Of a DNA stretch of 64,000 bases, positions 1 through 10,194 are shown piece by piece. Each line of letters begins with the position of its first letter. Positions within the stretch are counted from its first letter, which is position 1. The stretch lies in contig NZ_JAOTSB010000010.1 of the NCBI RefSeq assembly GCF_030247605.1, forward strand, positions 32,147-96,146, in the 5' to 3' direction. The DNA is from Acidaminobacter sp. Lineage in GTDB: Bacteria > Bacillota > Clostridia > Peptostreptococcales > Acidaminobacteraceae. The notes under the pieces are model-generated. The model had not been told where the DNA came from, made no database searches, and saw only the letters and a list, made by a program, of their open reading frames with translations. The position numbers were made by a program, and so were the translations under genes.

Positions 1-370
1 CTGTTATCACAATCCACGTCACAACGCTGGCCACTATGAGACGCGGCTCAATCCGATCGAGCTGAAACAGCGGAACCATCCCTGTCAAAGCCATGCCCGC
101 GACGGTGAGAATTCGGTCATAAAGCGGCGTTTCGGCGGTTTTAAGGGAAAACCTGAATTTATAAAGATCCGCGACCTGTCGACTAAGCGCTTCATTGATG
201 GTCATATAGACCAGCGGCTGAAAGACCAGAAAAGCAAACAAAGCAAAATTCCAGGCTGTCAGCCTGTCATTTTCAAAGGGCTCAGGCACCAGAATAAAGG
301 AGCCAAGCACGAAAAAGAAAGCAGCGATAAAGCTGAAGGTCGCTAAAAAACTACGGCTCAGTCGTCTCAT
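1..370 (-). CDS. partial integral membrane protein, C-terminus off window
   Basis: Only the first ~123 residues are inside the window. The ATG at 370 overlaps the uvrA stop in an ATGA arrangement, so the gene is translationally coupled downstream of uvrA. The visible product starts MRRLSRSF, followed by a hydrophobic segment (about residues 8-27), a second one containing [18 protein letters not shown], a charged loop and a third apolar stretch near the window edge. I do not recognise the family. The topology suggests a small multi-pass inner-membrane protein. The frame is open with no stop through base 1. Co-transcription with the excision-repair genes may be only positional. Confidence 0.7.
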   Translation of the reverse strand, partial: MRRLSRSFLATFSFIAAFFFVLGSFILVPEPFENDRLTAWNFALFAFLVFQPLVYMTINEALSRQVADLYKFRFSLKTAETPLYDRILTVAGMALTGMVPLFQLDRIEPRLIVASVVTWIVIT

Positions 371-3300
371 GAAGTCGTCTTCCTCGCTTTTCTCTTAGGC
401 TTCTCGGGTGCGGGTTCTATTGGAGCTTGGGCTATCGGTGCTGCGTCATTCAATTCCGGCTCCGGTGCCGCTGTTTCTTTATCCGCTGCCGTCTTTTTCT
501 CTTTGACTTTTTTAGCTTTTACCTCTTGTCTGGATTCCTCGAGGGTTGCCACGTCCCACAGGTGTTCCTTTTCCAGGATCGGCCGCAAGTACTGACCGGT
601 ATAGGACGATTCACAGCGCGCCACCTGTTCAGGTGTACCAACCGCCACGACCCCGCCGCCTTTGTCTCCGCCGTCCGGACCAAGGTCGATCAGATAGTCC
701 GCAGACTTTATGACATCGATATTGTGCTCAATAATGACCACGGTATTTCCGCCCTGAACCAGACGGTCCAGAACTTTGATCAGATGGTGAACATCAGCGA
801 TATGAAGACCCGTCGTCGGCTCGTCCAGGATATAAAGGGTCCTGCCCGTACTGACTTTGCTAAGCTCCGTGGCGAGCTTGACCCTCTGGGCTTCACCCCC
901 GGAGAGCTCAGTCGATGGCTGGCCCAGCTTGATATAGTCCAGACCGACCTCGTGGAGCGCTTTAATCTTGCGCTTGATCTTTGGAATGCTGTCAAAAAAG
1001 TCGAGGGCCTCCTCGACGTTCATGTCGAGAATATCGGCTATACTCTTGCCCTTGTATTTGACTTCCAGCGTCTCGCGATTATAACGCTTGCCCTTACAGA
1101 CATCACACTGAACGTAGACGTCCGGCAGAAAGTGCATTTCAATTTTCAGGATGCCGTCCCCGCGGCAGGCTTCGCAGCGGCCGCCCTTGACATTAAAGCT
1201 GAAGCGGCCCTTCTGATAGCCTCGGATTTTTGCCTCTGGCACCCGCGCAAAGAGATCCCGGATCGGATCAAAAACACCTGTATAGGTCGCCGGATTAGAG
1301 CGCGGCGTGCGCCCGATTGGCGACTGGTCTATGTCGATGATCTTGTCTATTTCTTCGAGACCCTCGATGCCAAGGTGACGACCAGGCTTGACCCTGGTGC
1401 CGTTGATGCGCACCGCGGCACTTTTGAAGAGAATCTCATTGATCAGCGTGCTCTTCCCGGAACCGGAAACCCCGGTGATACAGGTCATGACCCCTCTGGG
1501 AATTGCGACGTCTATGTTTTGAAGATTGTTTTCAGCCGCCCCCAAAATCCGGATCCACTGACCATTGGGACTTCTTCGGGCTTTTGGCAGTTCTACCTTC
1601 TTACGACCGGAAAGGTACTGGCCGGTGAGGGACGTCTCGCTCACCATCAGCTCAGGCACCTTGCCGGAAAAGATAACTTCGCCGCCATGCACCCCTGCGC
1701 CCGGACCCATATCAATGACGTGATCCGCCGCCATAATGGTTTCTTCGTCATGCTCGACTACCAGCAGCGTGTTGCCAAGTTCCGTGAGGTTTCTCAAGGT
1801 TTTCAGCAGTTTGCTGTTGTCCTTTTGATGGAGACCAATCGACGGTTCATCCAGAATGTACAGCACCCCAACCAGGCCGGACCCAATCTGGGTCGCAAGG
1901 CGAATCCGCTGGGACTCGCCGCCGGATAACGTCCCGGCTGTCCTGGATAAAGTTAAATAGTCCAGACCGACATCCTTAAGAAAGTTGAGCCGGCCGGAAA
2001 TTTCCCTGACAATCGGCTCAGAAATGGCCGTTTTCATGGTATCCAGCTGTACCCGGTTGAAGAAATCTACCAGATCGCGAACGGCCATCTCCGTCATTTG
2101 ATGAATGTTGACCCCGCCAAAGTGAACGGCCAGAACTTCGTCCTTGAGCCGTGCGCCATGGCATTTTTCACAGGGCTCAAGACTCATGAATTCGCTGAAC
2201 CACTCCCGCATATTGTCGGACTGGCTCTCGTTATAACGGCGCTGAATGTTGGGAATGATGCCCTCAAAAGTCGCCTGGTATTTCTTGTAGCCCCCAAAGC
2301 GGCTGTCGAAATAGATCTCAAATTCCTGAGTCCCCGAGCCATACAGGATGGCTTTCAGGGTTTCCGGCTTCAGCTGATCAATGGGTGTTTCGTCTGAGTC
2401 TCCAAAATGATCCAGGATCGCCTTGATCATCTGCGGGAAAAAGGTCTCCTGTCCGCTGTTCGCCACCGGGGCCACCGCGCCGTCCTTAATGGACAGATGC
2501 CGGTTTGGAATAATCAGGTCAGGGTCAATTTTTTGCAGGTACCCAATGCCCTTGCAGTGGTCGCAAGCCCCGTAAGGCGCATTGAAGGAGAACATGCGGG
2601 GCTCCATTTCCGTAATGCCGAGCCCGTGCTCCGGGCAGGCAAACTGCGTATTGAAGACGAGATCCTCGCCCTCCAGGATATTGACCACCACCAGGTCTCC
2701 CGTCAGCTTGAGGGCTGTTTCCACGGAATCTGACAGCCTTTGCTGTATGCCCTCACGCACAATCAGCCGGTCTATGACCACTTCAATCAAGTGTTTTTGA
2801 GTCTTGTTCAATATGATGTCCTCAGAAGCCTCCCTGATCTCGCCGTCAATCCGCAGCCGGACAAAGCCTTCTTTGCGGACGGACTCGAGCTCCTTTTTGT
2901 GCTCGCCCTTCTTGCCGCGAACGACAGGCGCCAGCACCTGGACCTTAGTCCCTTCGGGCAGTCCCATGACGCGGTCGACTATCTGGTCCACCGTCTGCTG
3001 TGAAATTTCGATCCCGCAGACCGGGCAATGAGGCGTTCCGGCCCTGGCGTACAGCAGTCTCAGGTAATCATAGATTTCCGTTACTGTGCCAACTGTAGAA
3101 CGGGGGTTTCGGCTCGTGGTCTTCTGATCTATGGAAATCGCCGGCGACAAGCCGCTGATGGACTCCACGTTGGGTTTTTCCATTTGGCCGAGAAACTGCC
3201 GGGCATACGCAGACAAACTCTCCACATAGCGCCGCTGGCCCTCTGCGTAGATGGTGTCAAAAGCCAGAGAGGACTTTCCTGAGCCGCTCAGCCCGGTGAT

Positions 3301-3390
3301 GACGACCAGTTCGTCCCGGGGTATGTCTATATCGATGTTTTTCAGGTTGTGCTCCTTGGCACCCCTGATTTCAAGTTGATTCTTGCTCAC
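367..3390 (-). CDS. uvrA: UvrA, excinuclease ABC ATPase subunit
   Basis: UvrA is the damage-sensing ATPase of nucleotide excision repair; its dimer loads UvrB on lesions in the cytoplasm. The ~1007-residue product has two ABC modules: Walker [10 protein letters not shown] near residue 35 and GVSGSGKST near 640, with signatures LSGGESQR and LSGGEAQR. Zinc-binding cysteine clusters CPVCG, CDHCKG and [16 protein letters not shown] are all present. I chose the GTG at 3390 because GAGGTG lies 6 nt upstream and the protein then begins like other UvrAs ([15 protein letters not shown]). A GTG at 3399 overlapping the uvrB stop is possible. The last ~60 residues are a Lys/Ala/Glu/Pro-rich tail (KAKKVKEKK, then [10 protein letters not shown]) beyond the usual family end. 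It is in an operon with uvrB. Confidence 0.97.
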   Translation of the reverse strand: MSKNQLEIRGAKEHNLKNIDIDIPRDELVVITGLSGSGKSSLAFDTIYAEGQRRYVESLSAYARQFLGQMEKPNVESISGLSPAISIDQKTTSRNPRSTVGTVTEIYDYLRLLYARAGTPHCPVCGIEISQQTVDQIVDRVMGLPEGTKVQVLAPVVRGKKGEHKKELESVRKEGFVRLRIDGEIREASEDIILNKTQKHLIEVVIDRLIVREGIQQRLSDSVETALKLTGDLVVVNILEGEDLVFNTQFACPEHGLGITEMEPRMFSFNAPYGACDHCKGIGYLQKIDPDLIIPNRHLSIKDGAVAPVANSGQETFFPQMIKAILDHFGDSDETPIDQLKPETLKAILYGSGTQEFEIYFDSRFGGYKKYQATFEGIIPNIQRRYNESQSDNMREWFSEFMSLEPCEKCHGARLKDEVLAVHFGGVNIHQMTEMAVRDLVDFFNRVQLDTMKTAISEPIVREISGRLNFLKDVGLDYLTLSRTAGTLSGGESQRIRLATQIGSGLVGVLYILDEPSIGLHQKDNSKLLKTLRNLTELGNTLLVVEHDEETIMAADHVIDMGPGAGVHGGEVIFSGKVPELMVSETSLTGQYLSGRKKVELPKARRSPNGQWIRILGAAENNLQNIDVAIPRGVMTCITGVSGSGKSTLINEILFKSAAVRINGTRVKPGRHLGIEGLEEIDKIIDIDQSPIGRTPRSNPATYTGVFDPIRDLFARVPEAKIRGYQKGRFSFNVKGGRCEACRGDGILKIEMHFLPDVYVQCDVCKGKRYNRETLEVKYKGKSIADILDMNVEEALDFFDSIPKIKRKIKALHEVGLDYIKLGQPSTELSGGEAQRVKLATELSKVSTGRTLYILDEPTTGLHIADVHHLIKVLDRLVQGGNTVVIIEHNIDVIKSADYLIDLGPDGGDKGGGVVAVGTPEQVARCESSYTGQYLRPILEKEHLWDVATLEESRQEVKAKKVKEKKTAADKETAAPEPELNDAAPIAQAPIEPAPEKPKRKARKTTS

Positions 3391-3395
3391 CTGTG

Positions 3396-5366
3396 TCACC
3401 TCAATTTTTTCTTAAGCGCAAGAATTCGATCCCGCAGCACAGCCGCCTTCTCAAATTCCAAATTGGCCGAAGCCACATACATTTCGTTTTCCAGGTCCTC
3501 GATCATCCGCTCGAGATCCGCGGAGTCCAGCACCAATGCCGCGATTTCCGGATCCAGGCCCTCCTCGGCAACCTCGGTCGCTTCAATGATCGACCGAATG
3601 GATTTCACAATGCCCTTTGGCGTAATGTTGTGCTCCAGGTTGTAGGCATGCTGAATCTCTCTCCTGCGGTTGGTTTCGTCAATAGCCTTCTGCATGGATG
3701 CCGTGAAGACATCCGCGTACATGATTACCCGACCGTCAATATTTCTCGCCGCTCTGCCGATAGTCTGGATCAGCGACGTCTCAGACCGCAGGAACCCTTC
3801 CTTGTCCGCGTCCAATATGGCGATCAGAGAGACCTCCGGCAGATCCAGGCCCTCTCTGAGGAGGTTGATCCCGATCAGCACATCAAATTCCCCCACCCTG
3901 AGTCCGCGAATGATCTTATTCCGATCCAGCGTCTCAACCTCGGAGTGCATGTATCTGACTTTGATATCCATCTTTTTAAAGTAATCCGTCAGGTCCTCTG
4001 CCATTTTTTTCGTCAGCGTCGTCACCAGGACCCGCTCCTTGCGGGCGACGCGCACCAGAATTTCAGAGTACAGATCGTCGATCTGGCCTTTGACCGGCCG
4101 CACTTCAATATGGGGATCCAAAAGCCCCGTCGGACGTATGATCTGCTGGACCACCTGTCCGCTTCTGTTCAGTTCGTAGGCCGATGGTGTCGCGCTGACA
4201 TAAAGGATCTTGTCCAGCACTTTCTCAAACTCGTCGAAGCTGAGTGGCCGGTTGTCCAGAGCGGACGGCAGACGAAAGCCGTAATCCACCAGCGTGTGCT
4301 TCCTCGACTGGTCCCCGCCGTACATGCCGCGTACCTGGGGCAGGGTTACATGGGATTCGTCTATGACCATCAGAAAATCATCCGGAAAATAGTCAATCAA
4401 GGTAAAGGGGCGGCTGCCGGGTGGCCTGCCGGACAAGATCCTCGAATAGTTTTCAATGCCCTGGCAAAATCCCATCTCCCGAAGCATCTCAATGTCGTAC
4501 CGCGTACGCTGTTCAATACGCTGAGCTTCCAGGAATTTGCCCTCATCCTTGTAGAATTTGAGCCGGTCTTCCAGCTCCTGCTCAATGACGCTGATGGCCG
4601 CTTCAATTTTTTCTTTGCTCGTCACATAGTGGGACCTTGGAAAAATAGAGATGTGCTTTCTATAGCCCAAGATCTCGCCTGTCAGGACGTTGACCTCAGC
4701 GATCCTCTCAATTTCGTCCCCGAATAGTTCCACCCGGATCGCGCTTTCTTCCGAGGCGGCAGGAAAGATTTCAACGACGTCGCCCCTCACCCTGAAGGTG
4801 CCACGGGTAAAGGCAATGTCATTTCTGACATATTGGATTTCGACCAGCTTAGACAAAATTTCTTCACGGGTTTTGACCATTCCGGGACGCAGCGACAGCA
4901 CCATGCTGTTGTAATCAATAGGGTCACCCAAGCCGTAGATACAGGACACCGACGCAACGATGATCACATCCTCGCGTTCAAACAACGACGCCGTTGCCGA
5001 GTGCCGCAGCTTGTCGATTTCGTCATTGATCGATGAGTCCTTTTCAATAAAAGTATCGCTGTGCACCACATAGGCTTCCGGCTGATAGTAATCATAGTAA
5101 CTGACAAAGTACTCGACAGCATTATTCGGGAAAAACTCCCGAAACTCACTGCACAGCTGAGCTGCCAGTGTCTTATTGTGGGCCAGAACCAGCGTTGGCT
5201 TCTGGATCTTCTCGATCAGATTGGCCACGGTAAAAGTCTTGCCCGAGCCGGTTACGCCAAGCAAAACCTGCGCCTTCATTCCGGATGCGTAGCCGCTCAC
5301 CAGCTTCTCTATTGCCGCAGGCTGATCCCCTGTAGGCTTGAATTCTGATACGACCTGAAAGGTCAT
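3396..5366 (-). CDS. uvrB: UvrB, excinuclease ABC helicase-like subunit
   Basis: UvrB receives damaged DNA from UvrA and recruits UvrC for dual incision. Visible are the Walker A motif GVTGSGKT, the lesion-clamping beta-hairpin [10 protein letters not shown], the DE-box region MVIDESHVT, helicase motifs including QTIGRAARN, and a C-terminal UVR motif ([17 protein letters not shown]) that binds UvrC. The ATG at 5366 is chosen (656 aa) because GAGGTG sits 5 nt upstream. A TTG seven codons earlier has no ribosome site. The stop overlaps the start of uvrA. An SOS-type box and a good promoter lie just upstream, so damage induction is expected. Confidence 0.97.
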   Translation of the reverse strand: MTFQVVSEFKPTGDQPAAIEKLVSGYASGMKAQVLLGVTGSGKTFTVANLIEKIQKPTLVLAHNKTLAAQLCSEFREFFPNNAVEYFVSYYDYYQPEAYVVHSDTFIEKDSSINDEIDKLRHSATASLFEREDVIIVASVSCIYGLGDPIDYNSMVLSLRPGMVKTREEILSKLVEIQYVRNDIAFTRGTFRVRGDVVEIFPAASEESAIRVELFGDEIERIAEVNVLTGEILGYRKHISIFPRSHYVTSKEKIEAAISVIEQELEDRLKFYKDEGKFLEAQRIEQRTRYDIEMLREMGFCQGIENYSRILSGRPPGSRPFTLIDYFPDDFLMVIDESHVTLPQVRGMYGGDQSRKHTLVDYGFRLPSALDNRPLSFDEFEKVLDKILYVSATPSAYELNRSGQVVQQIIRPTGLLDPHIEVRPVKGQIDDLYSEILVRVARKERVLVTTLTKKMAEDLTDYFKKMDIKVRYMHSEVETLDRNKIIRGLRVGEFDVLIGINLLREGLDLPEVSLIAILDADKEGFLRSETSLIQTIGRAARNIDGRVIMYADVFTASMQKAIDETNRRREIQHAYNLEHNITPKGIVKSIRSIIEATEVAEEGLDPEIAALVLDSADLERMIEDLENEMYVASANLEFEKAAVLRDRILALKKKLR

Positions 5367-5384
5367 GCGATCACCTCTATTCCC

Positions 5385-5398
5385 CAAACGTTTGTTCC
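5385..5398 (-). promoter_or_regulatory. LexA/DinR SOS box of uvrBA
   Basis: On the minus strand the sequence reads GGAACAAACGTTTG. It matches the Gram-positive DinR/LexA consensus CGAACRNRYGTTYG at 13 of 14 positions. It lies between the -10 element (5405-5410) and the uvrB start (5366), a position where repressor would block transcription. SOS control of uvrBA is established in Bacillus; its operation here is inferred. Confidence 0.8.
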
Positions 5399-5404
5399 CT
5401 ATTC

Positions 5405-5434
5405 ATTATACTCTCCTAATCTATACCCCGTCAA
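5405..5434 (-). promoter_or_regulatory. sigma-A promoter of uvrBA
   Basis: On the minus strand TTGACG (5434-5429), an 18-nt spacer and TATAAT (5410-5405) precede uvrB by about 40 nt. The SOS box lies just downstream of the -10. Confidence 0.75.
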
Positions 5435-5446
5435 TCGATGTAAGCA

Positions 5447-5487
5447 ACGCGGACAAGTTTCAAATCAGTGACGCGGACAAGTTTCAA
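5447..5487. repeat. two tandem 17-bp direct repeats upstream of uvrBA
   Basis: ACGCGGACAAGTTTCAA occurs at 5447-5463 and again at 5471-5487, a 24-bp period. The pair sits directly upstream of the uvrBA -35. The rest of the 324-base gap between 5367 and 5690 holds the promoter, the SOS box and a terminator. Repeats of this kind occur near the ends of some transposons, so this may be a remnant, but no transposase is nearby. A protein-binding site is the alternative. Confidence 0.55.
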
Positions 5488-5549
5488 TTTGGTACCAGAG
5501 CTTGCGATAACGTTTCTCAATACAATCACCTTGATCGTTACTTAAAACA

Positions 5550-5575
5550 GAAAAAACCCCGGCGCATGCCGGGGT
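5550..5575 (-). terminator. intrinsic terminator of the ftsEX-ctpA operon
   Basis: On the minus strand ACCCCGGC and GCCGGGGT form an 8-bp GC-rich stem around a 4-nt loop (5556-5575), followed directly by a run of T (plus-strand A's at 5550-5555). It is about 115 nt past the stop of the AI-2E family gene. Confidence 0.85.
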
Positions 5576-5690
5576 CACATTCTCTAATAGTACATTCCGT
5601 AAATAACTGCTCAATAATAAACGAATTATAAGCCTGAATATTGCCAGCAGGTTTTACATTCTTTTGCACAGAAATTTCAAGCACGATATA

Positions 5691-6803
5691 CTAAATCACA
5701 ATGCCCTTTTCCTCAAGCCTGCGATCCACATGACGCCTGTAATAATTTCTTATGACCGCCGCCGTCGGCACCGCCAGGAACATCCCCAGAAGCCCAAACA
5801 GGCCGCCGCCCAGCAAAATCGCCAAGATGATCATGAACGGCTTGACCCCCACTGAATCCCCGAGAATCTTCGGTCCCAGAATGTACCCGTCAAACTGCTG
5901 CAGCACAAAAATGAACAGCAGCACCCACAAAGACTGGATCGGGCTGTAGAACAGCGTAATCAGGACCGCCGGCACCGCGCCAATAAATGGTCCAAAATAA
6001 GGAATCATGTTCGTCACCCCAACGATCAGCGCAAGCAGAATCGGGTAGCGAATGTCCATGAACACAAAGCCAAAATAGGCAATGATGCCAATAATCAGCG
6101 AATCTATAATCTTTCCAATAATAAACTTCGTGAACATCTGGTCACTTTCTGAAACCAATCCGCACAACCCATCTGCCGTCTCCCGGTCAAAGTGCGCATA
6201 AGCGGATTTCTTGATGCTGGAAATAAACTTTTCTTTATCCTTCAGCATGTAAATTGAAAGAATCAAGCCAATGGCGAACTTAAAAATGCTGTTGGCAAAT
6301 CCAAGCACGCCAAAGAACATGGCACTGATTGCCGTGTCCAGATTTTCGCTGATGGTGCCCAGCATATTGTCGAGGCTCCAGCGCTCCAGAAATTTCTCAA
6401 GATCAAAAACTTCAAAGCTTTCAATCCGGGCGGAGGCATTCAGCAGAAAATTCCTAAGGGACTCAAGATAAGTCGGTCCATTGTCAATGATGTCTCTTAT
6501 ACTGGCGGCAATGCTCGGCACAATGCCCGTCATCGCCAGATACACCAGCCAGATGGCAAAAGCATAGGTCGCAACTAAACTCAGTGTCCTCGGCAGGCGC
6601 AGATATTTCTCCAGAATTTTCATCAGCGGATTCAGAATATAAGCGATGCCAAAGCCCCACACAAACGGCATTAAAAGTCCGACAAGCAGTTTTACGAACG
6701 ACCAGACGCTGACATAATTCTCAATCACTTTAAAAAGGACCAAGGCAATAAACAGAACTGGCAACCACTCAAGATGCATGACGCGAAGCAAATGTTTTTT
6801 CAA
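5691..6803 (-). CDS. AI-2E family transporter (PerM/YtvI-like permease)
   Basis: A 370-residue polytopic membrane protein of the AI-2E transporter family. It has the family pattern: two N-terminal hairpins (WLPVLFIALVLFKVI; LVGLLMPFVWGFGIAYILNPL), a long amphipathic middle section (about residues 85-160), then the helix cluster with NMIPYFGPFIGAVPA, LQQFDGYILGPKILGDSVG and a glycine-rich LLGGGLFGLLGMFLAVP end. Members include autoinducer-2 exporters and Na+/H+ antiporters, so the substrate cannot be named. The TTG start overlaps the ctpA stop (TTGA) and AGGGGG lies upstream, so translation is coupled. It is the last gene of the operon before a terminator. Confidence 0.9.
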   Translation of the reverse strand: MKKHLLRVMHLEWLPVLFIALVLFKVIENYVSVWSFVKLLVGLLMPFVWGFGIAYILNPLMKILEKYLRLPRTLSLVATYAFAIWLVYLAMTGIVPSIAASIRDIIDNGPTYLESLRNFLLNASARIESFEVFDLEKFLERWSLDNMLGTISENLDTAISAMFFGVLGFANSIFKFAIGLILSIYMLKDKEKFISSIKKSAYAHFDRETADGLCGLVSESDQMFTKFIIGKIIDSLIIGIIAYFGFVFMDIRYPILLALIVGVTNMIPYFGPFIGAVPAVLITLFYSPIQSLWVLLFIFVLQQFDGYILGPKILGDSVGVKPFMIILAILLGGGLFGLLGMFLAVPTAAVIRNYYRRHVDRRLEEKGIVI

Positions 6804-8026
6804 TTCGAGGCCCCCTGAACCGACGCATTGCCAGACTCTTGAATTGATGCCTTAATAACTTCAACCGCTTTGTCCAGCTGGACATCCAATGTTTCATCCT
6901 CTGAAGGTTCAACGATGAGATCCGGAGTGATGCCCACGCTGTGAATGTTGGTGCCATCCGGTGTAAAATATTGGGACGTCGTCAGTTTGAACGCCGTATT
7001 GTCGCGAAGTTCGATCACCGACTGGACCAGGCCTTTGCCAAAAGTCTGCGTACCAATAACCACACCTGCCTCTTCATCCTGAACCGCCCCCGTCAATATT
7101 TCTGATGCGCTTGCGGAGCCGCCGTCGACGAGCACGACCAGAGGTAAGTCGACCTTATTCTTGTCGGATCTGTAGTACGTTTTTTCACCCGCGCGATCCT
7201 CCATGTAAACAATCACTTGTTCCCCCAGCAGGTAGTCCGCGATCTGGGTGCATTCCGTGAGAGATCCGCCTGGATTTCCCCGCAGGTCAAGAATCAAACC
7301 CGTAATATTTTGCCGCTGCAGATCGGAGAGTTCGGCTTTGAATTCCTCATAAGCATCCTCATCAAAGGAAGTCAGTCTCAAATAGCCGATCTGATCCTCG
7401 AGAATGTCCGTCTTCACGACCTGTACTTTAATTTGTTCTCGGACTATTTCAAATTCCAGGATTTCAGAGACGCCGATCCTGCGAATGGTCAGCTTGACCG
7501 CCTCGCCCGGTTTGCCGCGAATCATGCTGACCGCTTCTTCATACATATCCATGTCCACATCTGTGTCATCCACAGTCAGTATGATGTCACCGGATTTGAG
7601 CCCCGCCTTCTCGGCAGGCGTGTCCTCGATTGGTGAAACAACTTCTATATAGCCGTTCTCATTCGGACTGACCACGACGCCAATCCCGCCGTATTCGCCT
7701 GTCGTCGATATATTGAAGCTCTCATAATCCGACGCATTCATATAAATAGAGTAGGGATCTTCCAGGGATGAAAACAGCCCCTTCAGCAAACCATCCTCAA
7801 AATCCACGTCTGCGACATCCTTATAAAAATACTGATCAATGTAACCCTTCAGTTCTTCAACTTTGCTGTAGCGCTGATCCAGCGCCTGGTAGTATTCAAG
7901 GTCCGCTTTTGGCAAAATGACCTTGTCCCCAATACGAAGCTGAAACAGGTTGCTCACAAAAAAGGTCCCCACCGCGCTGAGAATCATCATTAACAAACAA
8001 AGCAGTGCTGCGTTGCGTTTTTTCAA
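6800..8026 (-). CDS. S41 C-terminal processing protease (CtpA/CtpB type)
   Basis: A 408-residue secreted serine protease: an N-terminal membrane anchor (about residues 5-28), a PDZ domain (about 115-190, GIGVVVSPNENGYIEVV onward) and the S41 peptidase domain. The Ser-Lys dyad is visible as Ser306 in GGSASASEI and Lys331 in TFGKGLVQ, with Gln335 completing the usual trio. It acts outside the membrane. In Firmicutes such proteases trim signalling or envelope proteins. It follows an M23 hydrolase by 44 nt in a cell-division operon, suggesting control of cell-wall hydrolase activity (inference). The start codon is TTG. Confidence 0.93.
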   Translation of the reverse strand: MKKRNAALLCLLMMILSAVGTFFVSNLFQLRIGDKVILPKADLEYYQALDQRYSKVEELKGYIDQYFYKDVADVDFEDGLLKGLFSSLEDPYSIYMNASDYESFNISTTGEYGGIGVVVSPNENGYIEVVSPIEDTPAEKAGLKSGDIILTVDDTDVDMDMYEEAVSMIRGKPGEAVKLTIRRIGVSEILEFEIVREQIKVQVVKTDILEDQIGYLRLTSFDEDAYEEFKAELSDLQRQNITGLILDLRGNPGGSLTECTQIADYLLGEQVIVYMEDRAGEKTYYRSDKNKVDLPLVVLVDGGSASASEILTGAVQDEEAGVVIGTQTFGKGLVQSVIELRDNTAFKLTTSQYFTPDGTNIHSVGITPDLIVEPSEDETLDVQLDKAVEVIKASIQESGNASVQGASN

Positions 8027-8070
8027 TTGACCACATCCTATGGTTGACTGTTGTTCAAATCTTCACAGGG

Positions 8071-9213
8071 CTACTTGGACACCCACGGTACCGGATTAAC
8101 GTATTTCCCGTTCTGCCGCACTTCAAAATGCAAGTGCGCGCCAGTTGAAACGCCAGTAGTTCCAACCTTCGCCACGGTTTGACCCTTGGTGACCTTGGTC
8201 CCGGACTTCACAACCAGGGAGGAGCAGTGCGCATAGAGGGTTACAATGCCGCCGCCGTGATCGATCATAATAACTTTGCCATACCCGCCAAACCAATCCG
8301 AGTAGATGACCGTCCCATCCAAAGCCGCGACAATTTTGGCCCCGGAAGGTGCCGCAATATCAATGCCCGTATGCATCTTATAAGTCTTGTAAACCGGATG
8401 CAGCCGGTTGCCAAAAGGCGACGTGATCCGCGTATACCCCGGCGTTGGGAACATCATCTTGCCGCCGACATACTTCTCATTGGTTTTAAGGCTGGCGATC
8501 AAACTGGTAATTTTCTTGGCGTCCTCGTTTAGCCGGTCTTCCTGGGCTTCCAGCGCCTTGATGTCCTTCTTCAAATTCTTCTGTTCGGCATCCAGGCTAA
8601 CCAGATCGCTGGAGAGTTTGACCTGCTTGCTGGACAAATTGGTTTTCAAGGATACCAGTGATGCTTTCTGTTCCTCGAGAGATTTCTTTTTCTCCTCGAC
8701 CAAATCCCGCTGCTGCTGCATGTATTCTAGCAGCGTTGTGTCATGCTCATAAATTTTCTGAAGCATATCCATACGGCTCAGCATGTCTTCAAAATTGAAC
8801 GAACCCAGCAGCACCTCGAGATACCCCACATGGCCGGTTTTATACATGACGCGCAGGCGCTGGTTCAGTGTGTCCTTCTTTTCGACGATCTTCGATTCCG
8901 CGTTCGCCAGCTCCATCAAAGTGGTATTCAGAGTGCCTTCCGTCATCTCGATCTGTTCTGCAATGCTCTCCATCTCAGCTTCGACCGAGCGAATGCTGTC
9001 CTCGATGCTGCCTATCTTCTTCACCACTGACTTCTGGTTGCTGGTCAGTTTTCGCTGCTGTTCATCAATTCTCTTCATGTCAGACTGAAGCTTTTTAAGC
9101 TGCTCCTGATACTTCTTCAGATCCTGGCTGCTTGCCCAGCTCTCCGAGCCCACCGTGCCAACTGCTCCAAATACCAGCGCCACGGCAACCAGGACGGCGA
9201 TCCACTTCTTCAA
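8071..9213 (-). CDS. secreted coiled-coil M23 peptidase (EnvC/CwlO-partner type)
   Basis: The product is about 380 residues. A signal peptide (KKWIAVLVAVALVFGAVGTVG...SWA) is followed by a long coiled coil (about 30-230, heptad-rich Lys/Glu/Gln) and a C-terminal LytM/M23 domain with zinc ligands in HTGIDIA and HLHFE. I chose the TTG at 9213 because AAAGGAGGT lies 7 nt upstream; the frame can be read 15 codons further but without a site. Coiled-coil-plus-hydrolase proteins next to ftsEX are typically activated by FtsEX to open peptidoglycan at division. An endopeptidase role is likely because the zinc-site residues are intact, unlike degenerate EnvC. Confidence 0.92.
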   Translation of the reverse strand: MKKWIAVLVAVALVFGAVGTVGSESWASSQDLKKYQEQLKKLQSDMKRIDEQQRKLTSNQKSVVKKIGSIEDSIRSVEAEMESIAEQIEMTEGTLNTTLMELANAESKIVEKKDTLNQRLRVMYKTGHVGYLEVLLGSFNFEDMLSRMDMLQKIYEHDTTLLEYMQQQRDLVEEKKKSLEEQKASLVSLKTNLSSKQVKLSSDLVSLDAEQKNLKKDIKALEAQEDRLNEDAKKITSLIASLKTNEKYVGGKMMFPTPGYTRITSPFGNRLHPVYKTYKMHTGIDIAAPSGAKIVAALDGTVIYSDWFGGYGKVIMIDHGGGIVTLYAHCSSLVVKSGTKVTKGQTVAKVGTTGVSTGAHLHFEVRQNGKYVNPVPWVSK

Positions 9214-9246
9214 AGGGTGACCTCCTTTCAGCGAGAGGATTTTGTG

Positions 9247-9275
9247 GCCGATGGTCACTTTAACTCACCATCGGC
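9247..9275. repeat. palindrome between ftsX and the M23 gene
   Basis: GCCGATGGT and ACCATCGGC form perfect 9-bp arms around an 11-nt loop. On the minus strand the T-run precedes the stem instead of following it, so it is not a standard terminator for the operon. It may be an mRNA processing or stability hairpin. The same ten-base core (GCCGATGGTC) recurs in the lrgAB terminator at 35393-35426. Confidence 0.6.
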
Positions 9276-9297
9276 AAAAAAATCCTTTCAGCTCCCA

Positions 9298-10194
9298 TTA
9301 AACATCCAGATATTTCTTCATAGACAAAATACTGCCCAATATGCCAATCCCTGAGCCGATCACAACAAACAAAATCAAAATATCTCTCATGACCGATTCA
9401 ATGCTGACCAGATAAGCGGCAATCAGCACATAGAACTGGCTGCTCAAAATGGTATGCAGATACTGATAAAGCGCATAAATGATGCCCGCAGAAATCAGCG
9501 CGCCAATCAGTCCCAGGACGGTTCCCTCCACAAGAAACGGCCACCTGACAAACCAGTTTGTCGCCCCGACGTATTTCATGATGTTGATCTCACGGCGCCG
9601 GGCGTTGACTGCCAGCTTAACCGTATTATTGATGATGAACGTACTGAGCGCCACCAGCGTGAACATGACCGCCAGCCCCACCGTTCGAATCATATCCGCG
9701 ATATTCATCATTCGCTCAATAATTTCCTGGTAGTATTTGACCTCTTCAACGCCCTCTAACTTCTCAACATTCCGCACCACATAATTTGCGAAACCAATAT
9801 CATTCAGCGTGATGATAAAGCTGTCCGGAAGCGGATTCGACTCGAGACCGTCCAGCAGATAGCCATTTTCCTGCCACTGCTCCTTCATCTTCTCCATGGC
9901 GTCTTCCTTGGTCTCATAAGTGACCTCTCTCACGCCTTCCAGTGCAAAGATGTCCTGGCCGATGGTTTCAATCCTGGACGTTTCCAGCCCGTCGACAAGA
10001 TAGACCTGAACGGTATCGAACTGCTCCTTCGCGCCCTGCGCAAGGGAATTGATGTTGACGATCAGAATAAAAATTATCCCAAGGATCAGAAGTGTCGCGG
10101 CCACCGAAGTTAAGGACGCCAGACTCATCATCCGGTTTCTCCACAAGTTTTTCATACTTTCTTTAAGTGTGTAGCGTATCGACCTAATCTTCAC
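9298..10194 (-). CDS. ftsX: FtsX, cell-division ABC-transporter-like permease
   Basis: FtsX pairs with FtsE in the membrane and relays ATP hydrolysis to extracellular peptidoglycan hydrolases. The product of about 298 residues shows the family layout: one N-terminal TM (SLTSVAATLLILGIIFILIVNI), an extracytoplasmic domain (about 60-165), then three TM helices with the cytoplasmic motif ARRREINIMKYVGATNWFVRWPFLVEG between them. The GTG at 10194 ([19 protein letters not shown]) is preferred, with GGGAGG 11 nt upstream inside the ftsE end; this gives an 11-nt overlap. An ATG eight codons earlier lacks a site. Confidence 0.96.
   Translation of the reverse strand: MKIRSIRYTLKESMKNLWRNRMMSLASLTSVAATLLILGIIFILIVNINSLAQGAKEQFDTVQVYLVDGLETSRIETIGQDIFALEGVREVTYETKEDAMEKMKEQWQENGYLLDGLESNPLPDSFIITLNDIGFANYVVRNVEKLEGVEEVKYYQEIIERMMNIADMIRTVGLAVMFTLVALSTFIINNTVKLAVNARRREINIMKYVGATNWFVRWPFLVEGTVLGLIGALISAGIIYALYQYLHTILSSQFYVLIAAYLVSIESVMRDILILFVVIGSGIGILGSILSMKKYLDV

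Noticed and set aside
427..1929. 500-codon plus-strand open frame opposite uvrA
   Set aside because: Runs antisense to a fully conserved uvrA; protein is Arg/His-rich with no family resemblance; arises from the codon bias of the real gene. The same reasoning applies to long antisense frames over uvrB, ilvD, transketolase and addB.
9247..9275. Terminator between ftsX and the M23 gene
   Set aside because: The T-run is on the wrong side of the stem for minus-strand transcription, and no plus-strand gene ends there.
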